A DNA stretch of 64,000 bases from CAIWHR01 sp963811685 (lineage in GTDB: Bacteria; Pseudomonadota; Gammaproteobacteria; Burkholderiales; Casimicrobiaceae), in NCBI GenBank assembly GCA_963811685.1, contig CAWESK010000017.1, forward strand, positions 124,001 through 188,000, in the 5' to 3' direction. A program made the position numbers and the translations under genes. This document shows, one piece after another, positions 1 through 13,882 of this stretch. Position 1 is the first letter of the stretch. Each line of letters starts with the position of its first letter. The notes beneath the pieces are model-generated. The model was not told where the DNA came from. It searched no databases and saw nothing but the letters and a program-made list of their open reading frames with translations.

Positions 1-188
1 ATGTTCTTCGCGCGACCGTCGGACCACTCCGGTGACAGGAAGCGGCGCTCGCTTTCGGACAACGCGAAGCCCAGTCGCGGCAGCACGAGCACCGATCCGC
101 TTTCGAGCGCGCGCGCGATGTCGCGCTGCGCTTCCGGCGTGAGCACCGGGCGCCAGGCCGCGAGGTCCAGCGTCACGAGTGATGACAT
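1..188 (-). CDS. kdoO: Kdo hydroxylase family protein, N-terminal part only
   Basis: Only the first 62 codons are in the window; the gene runs off the left edge. The translation starts MSSLVTLDLAAW and contains VLVLPRLGFALSESE and a terminal RAKNI. This resembles the start of the Kdo 3-hydroxylase (KdoO) family, Fe(II)/2-oxoglutarate enzymes that hydroxylate the Kdo sugar of lipopolysaccharide in Burkholderia and relatives. The catalytic residues lie outside the window, so the call rests on the N-terminus alone. The ATG overlaps the gltD stop (TGATG), which suggests translational coupling to gltBD. Confidence 0.6.
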   Translation of the reverse strand, partial: MSSLVTLDLAAWRPVLTPEAQRDIARALESGSVLVLPRLGFALSESERRFLSPEWSDGRAKN

Positions 189-1624
189 CAGCGCGGCAGC
201 TGCGACGCGCCCATCAGGAACAGGTCGACCGCGCGCGCGCATTGACGGCCCTCGCGGATCGCCCACACGACGAGCGACTGCCCGCGGCGCATGTCGCCCG
301 CGGCGAAGACCTTCCGCACCGACGTCGCATAGTCGTCGGTATTCGCCTTGACGTTGCTGCGGGCGTCGCGCGCAACGCCGAGCTGCGCGAGCAGGCTCGG
401 GGCGGCGGGACCGAGAAAGCCCATCGCGAGCAGCACGAGCTCGGCCCTGACCTCGAATTCGCTGCCCGGCACCTCGACCATCTTGACCTGGCCGTCGGCA
501 CCCTTCTGCCATTCGAGGCGAACCGCGACGAGCTTTTCGACCTTGTTGTTCCTGCCCTCGAAGCGTTTGGTCGCGACGGACCAGTCGCGGGCACAACCCT
601 CTTCCTGCGACGATGATGTGCGCAGCTTGACCGGCCAGTACGGCCACGTGAGCAGCTTGTTCTCGTGCTCGGGCGGCTGCGGCAGGAGCTCGAACTGGGT
701 GACCGACGCCGCGCCGTGCCGGTTCGAGGTGCCGACGCAGTCGGACCCCGTATCGCCGCCGCCGATCACGACGACATGCTTGCCCGTCGCCTTGATCTGA
801 TCCTTGACCGCGTCGCCGGCGATGACCTTGTTTTGCTGCGGCAGGAATTCCATCGCGAAGTGGACGCCGTCGAGATCGCGCCCGGGAACCGGGAGGTCGC
901 GCGGCGCCTCCGCTCCTCCCGCCATGACGACGGCGTCGTACTCGGCGAGAAGATCCTCGGCGGAAACGTCGTTGCCGACCTCGACGTTCGGCCGGAACAC
1001 GACGCCTTCGAGCGACATCTGCGCCATCCGGCGGTCGATGGCCGGCTTCTCCATCTTGAAGTCGGGAATGCCGTAGCGGAGCAGCCCGCCGATGCGGTCG
1101 GCCTTCTCGAGCACGACGACGTCGTGGCCGGCGCGCGCGAGCTGCTGCGCGCAGGCGAGCCCCGCCGGTCCGGAGCCGATCACCGCCACGCGCTTGCCGG
1201 TCTTCGCGAGCGGCGGTTGCGGCACGACCCAGCCTTCTTCGAAGCCCTTGTCGATGATGAAGTGCTCGATCGACTTGATGCCGACAGGATCGTTGTTGAT
1301 GTTGAGCGTGCACGACGCCTCGCACGGCGCGGGGCACACACGACCCGTGAATTCGGGAAAGTTGTTCGTCGAGTGCAGCACGTCGAGCGCGGCGCGCCAC
1401 TGCTCCCGGTAGACGAGATCGTTCCAGTCGGGAATGACGTTGTTGACGGGACAACCGGACATGCAGAACGGGATCCCGCAGTCCATGCAGCGCGCGCCCT
1501 GCTTCGATGCTGCGTCATCCTTGAGCGCGAGGACGAATTCGCGGTAATTGCGCACGCGCTCCGCGGGCCGCAGCGCCACCTCCTCTATTCGCTCGAGCTC
1601 GATGAAGCCGGTGATCTTGCCCAT
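188..1624 (-). CDS. gltD: Glutamate synthase (NADPH) small subunit
   Basis: 478 residues, full length. GltD takes electrons from NADPH through FAD and iron-sulfur clusters and passes them to GltB for glutamate synthesis from glutamine and 2-oxoglutarate. Visible features are the N-terminal cysteine cluster CMDCGIPFCMSGCPVNN (about residues 46-62), an FAD-binding GSGPAGLACAQQLARAG near 150, and a second dinucleotide site VVVIGGGDTGSDCVG near 285. I use the ATG at 1624; a GTG immediately before it (1627) is also in frame. It follows gltB closely and a 14-bp tandem duplication covers its start region. Confidence 0.96.
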   Translation of the reverse strand: MGKITGFIELERIEEVALRPAERVRNYREFVLALKDDAASKQGARCMDCGIPFCMSGCPVNNVIPDWNDLVYREQWRAALDVLHSTNNFPEFTGRVCPAPCEASCTLNINNDPVGIKSIEHFIIDKGFEEGWVVPQPPLAKTGKRVAVIGSGPAGLACAQQLARAGHDVVVLEKADRIGGLLRYGIPDFKMEKPAIDRRMAQMSLEGVVFRPNVEVGNDVSAEDLLAEYDAVVMAGGAEAPRDLPVPGRDLDGVHFAMEFLPQQNKVIAGDAVKDQIKATGKHVVVIGGGDTGSDCVGTSNRHGAASVTQFELLPQPPEHENKLLTWPYWPVKLRTSSSQEEGCARDWSVATKRFEGRNNKVEKLVAVRLEWQKGADGQVKMVEVPGSEFEVRAELVLLAMGFLGPAAPSLLAQLGVARDARSNVKANTDDYATSVRKVFAAGDMRRGQSLVVWAIREGRQCARAVDLFLMGASQLPR

Positions 1625-1637
1625 CACGCAGCTTCCA

Positions 1638-1650
<13 letters not shown>
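1623..1650. repeat. 14-bp perfect tandem duplication at the gltB/gltD junction
   Basis: The 14-mer ATCACGCAGCTTCC occurs twice head to tail (1623-1636 and 1637-1650, plus-strand reading). On the coding strand each copy carries GCGTGATG, so the unit contains both the gltB stop and an ATG. Collapsing the two copies would recreate a TGATG stop/start overlap like the gltD/kdoO junction. As read, the duplication makes an extra ATG that opens a four-codon ORF (MEAA, stop) between the genes. It may be a real slippage duplication or an assembly artefact. Confidence 0.85.
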
Positions 1651-6344
<4,694 letters not shown>

Positions 6345-6363
6345 GATTGACCTCAGCCTGTCC

Positions 6364-6399
6364 AAAAAAGGCCCCGGGATCCCAGGGCGCGCGGACCTT
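6364..6399 (-). terminator. Possible leader terminator/attenuator in front of gltB
   Basis: On the minus strand AAGGTCC (6399-6393) can pair with GGGGCCTT, leaving a loop of about 18 nt that contains the palindrome GGGATCCC, followed directly by six T (6369-6364). It lies between the candidate gltB promoter and the GTG start, so it could act as an attenuator. The stem is short (7 bp with one G-U) and this is inference. Confidence 0.3.
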
Positions 6400-6424
6400 C
6401 ACGGAACGCTGCCGAAACCTATTC

Positions 6425-6453
6425 ATGTTAGTCCCGATGCTGCATTGCGACAA
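6425..6453 (-). promoter_or_regulatory. Candidate sigma70 promoter for gltBD
   Basis: Reading the minus strand, TTGTCG (6453-6448) and TAACAT (6430-6425) are separated by exactly 17 bases, each matching consensus at four of six positions. Transcription would start near 6418, giving a leader of about 75 nt before the GTG. The rest of the 6345-6654 intergenic stretch holds no gene that I can see. Confidence 0.45.
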
Positions 6454-6654
6454 GGCAGCACCGTGGCCCGGCAGGAGCATTCCGTCCGGCGCGCAACACT
6501 GACCGCCGGACGGTCGCCGCCACCGGGGCAAAAGACTTGCGCCGTGGGCCTTCTTAGGCTTTAATCTGAACAAAGTGGGCTAGATGCTTGTTGCAGCGTT
6601 CAAATCAGCATCCGCCGACGCCATCTTTAGGACAACATCATCAGGAATTCCACC

Positions 6655-8007
6655 ATGACGGAAAACCGCCTGCCCGCCGCTTGGCTGCGGCCCCTGCTCG
6701 GCATGTTCGCGATCGCGGGGGTGCTCGCACTGTCTGCCTGCGGCGGCGGCAGCGGCGCGCCGAACAATCCGTATGCGCCCGGGCCGGTCGCTCCGGGTCC
6801 GCTGACCGTGCTCCCGCCCGACGCGACCGTCTATTCCGGCGTGCCGACGACGCTGACGATCACGCGGCGGCGTCGCACCCTACTTCGCTTTCTCCAGCAA
6901 CCCCGCAGTCCTGCCGGTGACGCAGGCCGTCGCCGGGCAATACGGTGCTGCTGCTTGCCTCCAACGTCGGGGCCGCCACGACGGTGGTCATCACCGCGCA
7001 GGACAATGCCGGAACCACGGCCATCTCGACGGTCACGGTCACCCCGGCACCGCTCCTGCCCAACCTCATCACGATCACGTCCGAACGGCGACTGCTCGGT
7101 CGGCAACAGCCTCTGCTCGGGCGGCACCGGCACGGCGTCGGTCGTCGTCACCGCTCCCGGCGGCGGCGGGATACCCGGCCGCCAGGTCCGCTTCGACGTG
7201 GTGTTCGGCGCCTATGCAATCCAGACGTCGAATCCGTCGGCACCGCTCGCCTCGACGCTCACGGTCGTCACCGACCAGAACGGCACGGCGTCAGTCGGCA
7301 TCGCCGTCAACGCCAACGCGCCAACGCAGATCGCCACCATCCGGGCGACGGACGTCACCACCGGCAACCAGGTCACCGGTAACTTCCTCATCCAGGAGGT
7401 CACCGACGGCAGCCAGATCCTGTCGGTCATTCCGACGCGGAACGGTCACCATCGACGGTCCGGACGCGAACACGTGCTCGAGCGGCGTCGTCGTCCAGTA
7501 CTACATCTTCGGCGGCACGCCGCCCTACAAGGTCGCGGCGACCGTTCCCGGGAGTGGTCGCCCTAGGCGGCGTTCCGGTCCTGACGAACGGCGGCAGCTT
7601 CACCGCGACGACCAATGGCGCCTGTTTCGTCAACATGCAGTACGCGATCACCGACGCCACGGGCCGCACCATACCGGGAGCGCGTCGCCGCTGCTGACGA
7701 ACGAAGTCGGCAAGGCCGGCGCGCACCGCCGCCGTCGGCCGTATGACGATGAGCCCGGCCGCGATGACCAGCACCGCATGTACCGGCAAGACGTTCCAGT
7801 TCATCGTCGTCGGCGGCACCGCGCCGTACAGCGTCGTGCGGCGAACCCGGTCCCGGCGCCGATCATCTCGCCGTCGCCGGTGCCTACGGCGGGAACGCCG
7901 GTCTCCGTCAGCGGCGCTCCCGACAGGCAGCGGCGTCACGATCGATCACGTTCGTCGACTCGAGCGCGACCAAACTGATCGCGTCGGCAACGATCACCTG
8001 CAGCTGA
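6655..8007 (+). pseudogene. Secreted lipoprotein with Ig-like repeats, about ten frameshifts
   Basis: The ATG is preceded by AGGA. The N-terminus carries a lipoprotein signal (lipobox LALSAC followed by a Gly/Ser/Pro stretch). Piecing frames together gives roughly 445 residues of beta-rich, Thr/Val/Gly-rich repeats. Examples are APYFAFSSNPAVLP, TASVGIAVNANAPTQIATI, YYIFGGTPPYKV, FIVVGGTAPYSVV and ITFVDSSATKLIASATITCS, resembling bacterial Ig-like surface domains. About ten single-base shifts (near 6864, 6935, 7083, 7440, 7555, 7676, 7712, 7838, 7925 and 7949) break it; most are +1. Codons between shifts look under selection, which favours sequencing error or very recent decay. Function unknown; exported and lipid-anchored by inference. 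Confidence 0.7.
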
Positions 8008-8023
8008 CGCTGCGGCGACATCA

Positions 8024-8057
8024 CGCGAACGGCGCCTCGCGGGCGCCGTTCGCGTTT
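8024..8057 (+). terminator. Strong intrinsic terminator hairpin
   Basis: A perfect 13-bp stem, CGCGAACGGCGCC (8024-8036) and its reverse complement (8042-8054), with a 5-base loop and then TTT. It lies 17 bases after the lipoprotein stop and before the end of convergent aroB. It most likely ends the plus-strand transcript and may also slow the opposing one. Confidence 0.8.
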
Positions 8058-8068
8058 CCGGGGATCGA

Positions 8069-9163
8069 TCAGACGGCGAGCGCGGCGCGCAGATCGGCGT
8101 CGGCGACGCCCGATCGGACAACGGCGCGCCCGAGCGACTCCAGCAAGACGAAGCGCACGGTCCCGCCCGCGCTCTTCTTGTCGCGCGACATGTGCTCGAT
8201 CCACCGCTCGTAGGATATCGGCGGCGGGCGAACCGGCAGGCGCGCCCGCTCGAGCAGACGCGTCAGTCGCTGCGCATCGTCGATGGCGAGTCCCGCCACC
8301 CGCTGGGACAGCGTGGCGGCGATCACCATGCCCGCCGCAACCGCTTCGCCGTGCAGCCAGGTGCCGAAGCCGGCCTCGGCCTCGATCGCGTGGCCGAACG
8401 TGTGACCGAAATTGAGCAGCGCGCGCTCGCCCGCTTCGCGCTCGTCCGCCGCGACGATTGCGGCCTTGATCCCGCAACTCTGCGCGATCGCGTGCGTCAG
8501 CGCAGCGGGCTCGCGCGCCAGCAGAGCATCGAAATGCCCCTCCAGCCAGTCGAAGAACGCCCGTTCCCGGATGGCGCCGTACTTCGCGACTTCGGCAAGC
8601 CCCGCGGAAAGCTCGCGCGCCGGCAGCGTGGCAAGGCATTCGGTATCGATCAGCACCGCGCGCGGCTGGTAGAACGCGCCGATCATGTTCTTGCCGAGCG
8701 GATGGTTGACGCCGGTCTTGCCGCCGACCGAGGAGTCGACCTGCGCGAGCAGCGTGGTCGGAATCTGCACGAACGGCATGCCGCGCTGGTAGATCGCGGC
8801 GGCGAACCCGGCGATGTCGCCGACGACGCCGCCTCCCAGCGCAATGATCGTGGTCGACCGCTCCGCCTTCTGCTCGAGAAGCCGCGTCAGCACGTCGTGC
8901 AGCGCATCCCAGCTCTTGTGGATCTCGCCGTCGGGGACGAGGAGCGTCTCGGACGCGATTCGCGCGCTGCCAAGCGCGTCGCGCAACGGCGGGAGCCACG
9001 CTTTTGCGATCGTCGGATTGCTGATGACCACCACGCGCGGCGCGGCGAGGACCGGCGCGAGCAGCCGCCCCGCCTCGCGCAGCGTCCCCGCGCCGATATG
9101 GATCGGATAGCTGCGCGCGCCAAGCGCGACCGTGAGCGTCTGCATCGGCGAGCGTCCGCTCAT
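8069..9163 (-). CDS. aroB: 3-dehydroquinate synthase
   Basis: 364 residues, normal length. Converts DAHP to 3-dehydroquinate, the second step of the shikimate pathway, in the cytoplasm using NAD+ and a divalent metal. The NAD-binding ALGGGVVGDIAGFAAA and VDSSVGGKTGVNHPLGKN segments are intact, as is the metal-site region LNFGHTFGHAIE. The ATG overlaps the aroK stop (ATGA), so it is coupled to aroK at the end of the pil operon, a common proteobacterial order. No frameshift. Confidence 0.96.
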   Translation of the reverse strand: MSGRSPMQTLTVALGARSYPIHIGAGTLREAGRLLAPVLAAPRVVVISNPTIAKAWLPPLRDALGSARIASETLLVPDGEIHKSWDALHDVLTRLLEQKAERSTTIIALGGGVVGDIAGFAAAIYQRGMPFVQIPTTLLAQVDSSVGGKTGVNHPLGKNMIGAFYQPRAVLIDTECLATLPARELSAGLAEVAKYGAIRERAFFDWLEGHFDALLAREPAALTHAIAQSCGIKAAIVAADEREAGERALLNFGHTFGHAIEAEAGFGTWLHGEAVAAGMVIAATLSQRVAGLAIDDAQRLTRLLERARLPVRPPPISYERWIEHMSRDKKSAGGTVRFVLLESLGRAVVRSGVADADLRAALAV

Positions 9164-9690
9164 GAAGGCGCCGCCGCGTCGCGCTCGCCCTCGAGCTCCA
9201 GTGCGAAGCGCATCACCCGCTCGCGATCGGATTCGATGACGCTGTGCGCAACTTCGCGGTACAGCGGGTCGCGCTGCGCGTAGAGCTCGGCCAGACGGGC
9301 GAGCGGATCGGCGGCGTTGAGCAGCGGGCGGTGCCTGCTCTTGCGCGTGCGCTCGCGCAGCGTGGACGGCTCTGCGTGCAGATAGAGGACGGTTCCGTTG
9401 CTTCTGAGCCGCGTCCGGTTCTCCGCGCGTATCACCACGCCGCCGCCGGTTGCGAGAACGATCCCGCTGCGCTCCACCAGCGACGCGAGGATCGCCTCCT
9501 CGCGATCGCGGAAGGCGGCCTCTCCTTCGATTTCGAAAATCGTCGGAATCGTCACGCCGAGGCGGGTTTCGAGCTCGGCGTCCGCATCGACGAAGACGAG
9601 GCCGAGACGCCGCGCGAGCATTCTCCCGAGCGTCGATTTTCCCGCGCCGGGAAGCCCCACCAGAAAGAGATTGCCGCGTTGAAGTTGCAC
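9160..9690 (-). CDS. aroK: Shikimate kinase
   Basis: 176 residues. Phosphorylates shikimate at the 3-hydroxyl with ATP. Walker A is GLPGAGKSTLG (residues 13-23), the shikimate-binding D and R lie in FVDADAELE and AFRDREE, the GGG motif is in LATGGGVV, and the lid arginines are in RKSRHRPLL. It lies 112 bases after the pilQ stop and overlaps aroB by four bases. Confidence 0.95.
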   Translation of the reverse strand: MQLQRGNLFLVGLPGAGKSTLGRMLARRLGLVFVDADAELETRLGVTIPTIFEIEGEAAFRDREEAILASLVERSGIVLATGGGVVIRAENRTRLRSNGTVLYLHAEPSTLRERTRKSRHRPLLNAADPLARLAELYAQRDPLYREVAHSVIESDRERVMRFALELEGERDAAAPS

Positions 9691-9802
9691 CGCAGCATTG
9701 TAAGTGAATTCAGTTGGCGACGAACCCGACGCCGAAAGGATTCACCACGCAACCGAGTCGCGCCGCAACGACCTGCCAGACGCGGCAGGTCGCGACGCGG
9801 GC

Positions 9803-12064
9803 TTACTTCACCGTGTTGAGCGTTTCCTTCACCACGCGCGGCGTGAGGAAGATGAGGAGCTCCTGCTTTTCGCTGGTGCGGCCGGTGGTCTTGAACAGGT
9901 AGCCGAGGAAGGGTATGTCGCCCAGCACCGGCACCTTGGTGACGTCGTTGGTGATGGTTTCCTCGAAGATCCCGCCGATGACCGCCGTGTCGCCGTTGTT
10001 GATGTGGATTTGCGTCAAGCACGTTGCTGGTGTCGATCGAGGCATGCGGAAGTCCACCGCCCAGATCGGAACCGGAACGCCCGACGTTGTCCTTGCGGAC
10101 TTCCACCGTCATGATGATTCGGTTGTCCGGCGTGATCTGCGGCGTCACCTCGAGCCGCAGCACCGCCTTGCTTGATAGGTCACCGTCGCGGGCGAATTCG
10201 CGTGCCGGGCGTCACGACGGGATTTCGGTGCCCTGCTCGATGTGCTGCCTTCTCGATTGTCGACCGTCACCACGCGCGGGCTGGATATCACCTTTCCGCG
10301 CCTGTCGGACTTCGAGCGCGGACAGCTCGAGGTTGATGAGATTGCCGCTGCCGAGGTTGATGAGTGTCAGCGCGAGCTGCCCGGCCGGGTTGACGACCGG
10401 CAGGTTGACGTTGAGCTGCGGACTGTCCGAATACCCCGCAGACGCGATGCCCGACGCGAGCTCGAACGGCGTCTGCGTCCGCGTGTCGCGGACGAGCTTG
10501 TCGCCCGTGCAGATGGACGACCGGTTGCGTGTCGAGGCTGCCGCCCTGTCCGACGGCGTATTTGTTGAACGTGAACCCCGTCTGCGCGCCGAAGCGCACG
10601 CCGAGCTGCTTGCTGAACTTGTCGCTCGCGATGACGATCCGCGCCTCGATCACGACCTGACGGATCGGCGTGTCGAGCTGGCGGAGAAGCTTGCGCACCT
10701 CCTCGAGCCGCGAGGCGGTGTCGGAGACGATCACGATGTTGGTGCGCGGGTCGCCGATCACGACGCCGCGTTCCGAGATGATCGAGCCCTGGCCGCCGGT
10801 AGTCGCCGTCTGCCCGGCACCCGCACCGAAACGCTGCTGCCGGTTGCTCGCGAGGAAGCGCTCGAAATCCGTGCACCTTCATGTAGTTGAGCTGGAACGA
10901 CTCGGTCACGAGCGGCTCGAGCTGCGCGATCTGGAGCGCGTTCTCGAGCTGCTGCTTTTCCTTGAGGGCCAGCTCCTCGCGCGGCGCGATCAGAACGACG
11001 TTGCCGTTCTTGCGCATGTCGAGGCCCTTGGTCTGCATGATGATGTCGAGCGCCTGATCCCACGGAATGTCCTTCAGGCGCAACGTCAGGCTGCCGCCGA
11101 CCGTGTCGCTGGTGATGATGTTGAGGCCCGTGAAATCGGCGATCACCTGCAGCACCGAGCGCACTTCCACGTTCTGGAAGTTGAGCGACAGCTTCTCGCC
11201 CTTGTACCCGAGCTTGGCGCCCTGGATCAGCCTGTTCGGATCCTCCTGGACGGCCCGCACTTCGATGATGAACCGGTTGTCGGTCTGGTAGGCGGAATGC
11301 TCCCAGAGTCCCTTCGGCTCGATGACCATGCGCGTGTTGCCGCCCTGGTTGAACGTGTCGACGGCGACGATCGGCGTGCCGAAGTCCTGGACGTCGAGCC
11401 GCCGCTCGAGGTTGCGCGGCAGGTTCGTCTTGATGAAGTCGACGATCAGGTTCTTGCCCTGCTGGCGGATGTCGATGCCGGTGCCGTTGTCGGACAGGTC
11501 GACGACGACGCGACCTTCGCCGTTCGCGCCGCGGCGGAAATCGACGTCGCGCAGCGCGTGCGTCACGTCGGCCGGACGCGCCTCGGCGAAGCGCTCCACG
11601 ACCTGCGTCTTGGCGTCGAGCCGCTCGCTCTGGTCGAACAGCGTGACGAGCACCGCGTTGCCTTCCACCTGCGTCGAAAACGTCTGCGGCTTGTTGAGGT
11701 TGAAGACGACGCGCGTCCGGTTGCCGGACTGGATCACGTTGAGGCTGCGCACGGCGGGATCGTCGAGCACCCGCTGCGTGGCGCCGAGCCCGTTGCCGGT
11801 GTCGAGGAAATCGAGCGCGATCCGCGGGGGGCTCGCGATGGCGAACCCGGCGGGCGGATTGGCGGGAGCGCTCTTCAAGACGAACTTGACGATGGTGTTG
11901 CCGGAGGTTCCCTTCGACACCGTCAGCGAATCGATGCTGTTGGCGCCCTGCCCGAAGGCGGTGGCTGCGTTCGCCAGGGCCAGCGCGGCGGCGAGCCACA
12001 CGAACGCCCGGCGGGCCGTTCGCCCGGGGACCGATACGGTGTTGTGCCAGTCGAACGCGCTCAT
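9803..12064 (-). CDS. pilQ: Type IV pilus secretin PilQ (frameshifted as read)
   Basis: About 750 residues after correction. PilQ forms the outer-membrane secretin ring through which type IV pili pass. The N-terminus has a signal peptide (FVWLAAALALANAATAFGQG), then AMIN-type repeats, the STN/N0 region (LSLNFQNVEVRSVLQVIADF), N1 domain and the C-terminal secretin (GGIFEETITNDVTKVPVLGD, then GYLFKTTGRTSEKQELLIFL). The ATG overlaps pilP (ATGA). Shifts near 10870, 10521, several at 10170-10275, and near 10016 break the C-terminal half; most clear ones are +1. Because the downstream secretin sequence is perfectly conserved, I read these as errors rather than loss of the gene. Confidence 0.9.
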
Positions 12065-12597
12065 CTTTTCGCTCCCGTGTTTTTGGCATCGTTCTGGATG
12101 AGCTGCAGCGTGCTGGACCGCTCCGTCCAGTCGCCTGCCCCGTCCTGCACGAGCTCCTTCAGCTTTATCTCGCCGTCGCTCACGCCGGTGATGACGCCGT
12201 AGTTCTGACCGAGGTAGTTCCCTTGGCGCACCTGATAGAGATCCTTGTCCGGCGTGCGCACCAGCGCGTACACCGCCTTGCCCTTTTCCAGCGTGCCGAC
12301 CATGTTGAGCGACTCGAGCGGGTACGACTCCAGCGGCTCCTTGCGGCGGGCGAGATCGGGGGCGAGCTTGCTCGCGCCCTTCTGCGGCTCGATCTTGCGC
12401 GGCTTGAACGGGTCCGGCAGGTCGAACGCGTTGTAGGCGAAGGGCTCGTACGGCTTCATCTGGGGCAGCGGGTCGAGCTTGCCCTTTACGCCGGCGCCCT
12501 GCGCGGCCATCCAGGCGCGAAGATCCTGATGGCTCTCGCCGCCGCAGCCCGCGAGCGCGACAACGGCAACCGCCGCAATCGTCAGCCAGCGTCTCAT
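12061..12597 (-). CDS. pilP: Type IV pilus assembly lipoprotein PilP
   Basis: 178 residues. Inner-membrane lipoprotein linking the PilNO alignment complex to the secretin PilQ. Lipobox VVALAGC at residues about 12-18, a proline-rich linker, the PFEP-like segment LPDPFKPRKIEP, then a small beta domain (LNMVGTLEKGKAVYALVRTP, YLGQNYGVITGV). Starts on the pilO stop (ATGA) and its own stop overlaps the pilQ ATG. Confidence 0.93.
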   Translation of the reverse strand: MRRWLTIAAVAVVALAGCGGESHQDLRAWMAAQGAGVKGKLDPLPQMKPYEPFAYNAFDLPDPFKPRKIEPQKGASKLAPDLARRKEPLESYPLESLNMVGTLEKGKAVYALVRTPDKDLYQVRQGNYLGQNYGVITGVSDGEIKLKELVQDGAGDWTERSSTLQLIQNDAKNTGAKR

Positions 12598-13235
12598 CTC
12601 TTGGCCTTGTCCTTCTTGTCCTTGGCGTCCTTCGCCGCCTTGCGCTGCTTCGCGATCTCCTCCTCGTCGAGGTAGCGGAAGGTCTTCGCCACGGCATCCA
12701 TCGTAAGCACGCCCTTGTCGTTGTTGACCGCGACGTCGTTCAGCGTGACGATCCGCGGCAGCTGCGCGACGTCGCTCGCGAACGCCCCCATGTCGTGATA
12801 GTTGCCGGTGATCCTGATGTTGATGGGCAGCTCGGCGTAGAAATCGGCCGCCCGTTCGGTCGCCGCCGGCTTGAACAATTCGAACTGCAGCCCGCGGCCG
12901 AGGCCGGCCTGGTTGATGTCGGTGAGCAGCGCATCCATTTCCGCCTTGTTCGGGAGCTGCTTCAAGAGCGCGCCGAACGACTGCTCGATCTCCTGCAGCT
13001 GCTGGGCGTACAGCTGGTAGTTGATCGCCTTGCCTTTCTTGACGACGTATTGCTCCCTGAGAGTCGCCTCCTCGGACTTGACCTTATCGAGAGTGTCGTA
13101 CTGGTCCTTCCAGTCGAGCAGCGCCCCGGCGATGAGGATCGCGATGAAGAGGCCGCCGAGCGCCAGCGCCTTCGGCAGCAGCGGCCAGTTGCCGATGTCG
13201 CGGAAGTTGAGGCTGCGAAGGTCGTCGAGCGTCAT
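12594..13235 (-). CDS. pilO: Type IV pilus assembly protein PilO
   Basis: 213 residues. Bitopic inner-membrane protein of the pilus alignment complex. It has a short cytoplasmic N-terminus (MTLDDLRSLNFRDIGNWPLL), one transmembrane helix (ALALGGLFIAILIAGALL), a coiled coil, and a periplasmic ferredoxin-like domain (LPINIRITGNYHDMGAFASD). The C-terminus is Lys/Asp-rich. The start is fixed by the ATGA overlap with pilN. Confidence 0.93.
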   Translation of the reverse strand: MTLDDLRSLNFRDIGNWPLLPKALALGGLFIAILIAGALLDWKDQYDTLDKVKSEEATLREQYVVKKGKAINYQLYAQQLQEIEQSFGALLKQLPNKAEMDALLTDINQAGLGRGLQFELFKPAATERAADFYAELPINIRITGNYHDMGAFASDVAQLPRIVTLNDVAVNNDKGVLTMDAVAKTFRYLDEEEIAKQRKAAKDAKDKKDKAKR

Positions 13236-13882
13236 GCCGTCCCCTTCTTGGCGGGTGGCGCCGGCGGTGTCCCTGCAGGAGCGGGCGTCCCTGGCCCCGG
13301 CGCCTTTATTTCCGGCGGCGGCGGCGCCCGCTTCAGCTGGAAGGTCAGCGTGAATTCGTTGACGCGCGTGTCCTTGTCCTTGGCGCCGGGCAGCGGGATC
13401 GACTTGATTTCGACCAGCTCGGGCTGGGTGAGCCACGGCGACGCCTCGATGTTGCGCATCAGCGTCGAGACCCGGGCGTTGGACTGGGCGTAACCGACGG
13501 CGGTGACCTTGGGACCCGCCTGCTTCAGGGTGCGGAGGTAGACCCCGTCAGGCAGCTGCCGGACCATCTGGTCGAGCAGGTGGACGGCCTCGGTGCGGTT
13601 GGTCTGCAGCGTCTCGACGACCTGCTTGCGCGACAGGAGCGCCTGCGTCTGCTCGCGGAGCTTGTCGATCTCCTTGATCTGCTCGTCGAGCTTGGCGATC
13701 TCGTCCTTGAGGAGCTTGTTGCGGCTTTGCTGGTTCTCGATCTGGGTGACGAAGACGACGTGGACGAGACCGACCACCGCAAGGCTCAGGATCGCGAGCC
13801 CGATCGCAACGGAGACGAACTGCCGTTGCCGCGCCTGGCGCTTCTGCTCGCGGTGCGGCAGCAGGTTGACGCGGATCGTCAT
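13232..13882 (-). CDS. pilN: Type IV pilus assembly protein PilN
   Basis: 216 residues. Its conserved N-terminal tail, IRVNLLPHREQKR, docks on cytoplasmic PilM. It is followed by one transmembrane helix (VAIGLAILSLAVVGLVHVVF), a periplasmic coiled coil, and a globular domain (LDQMVRQLPDGVYLRTLKQ). The C-terminus is a long Pro/Ala tail ending KKGTA. ATGA overlaps with pilM and pilO. Confidence 0.94.
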   Translation of the reverse strand: MTIRVNLLPHREQKRQARQRQFVSVAIGLAILSLAVVGLVHVVFVTQIENQQSRNKLLKDEIAKLDEQIKEIDKLREQTQALLSRKQVVETLQTNRTEAVHLLDQMVRQLPDGVYLRTLKQAGPKVTAVGYAQSNARVSTLMRNIEASPWLTQPELVEIKSIPLPGAKDKDTRVNEFTLTFQLKRAPPPPEIKAPGPGTPAPAGTPPAPPAKKGTA

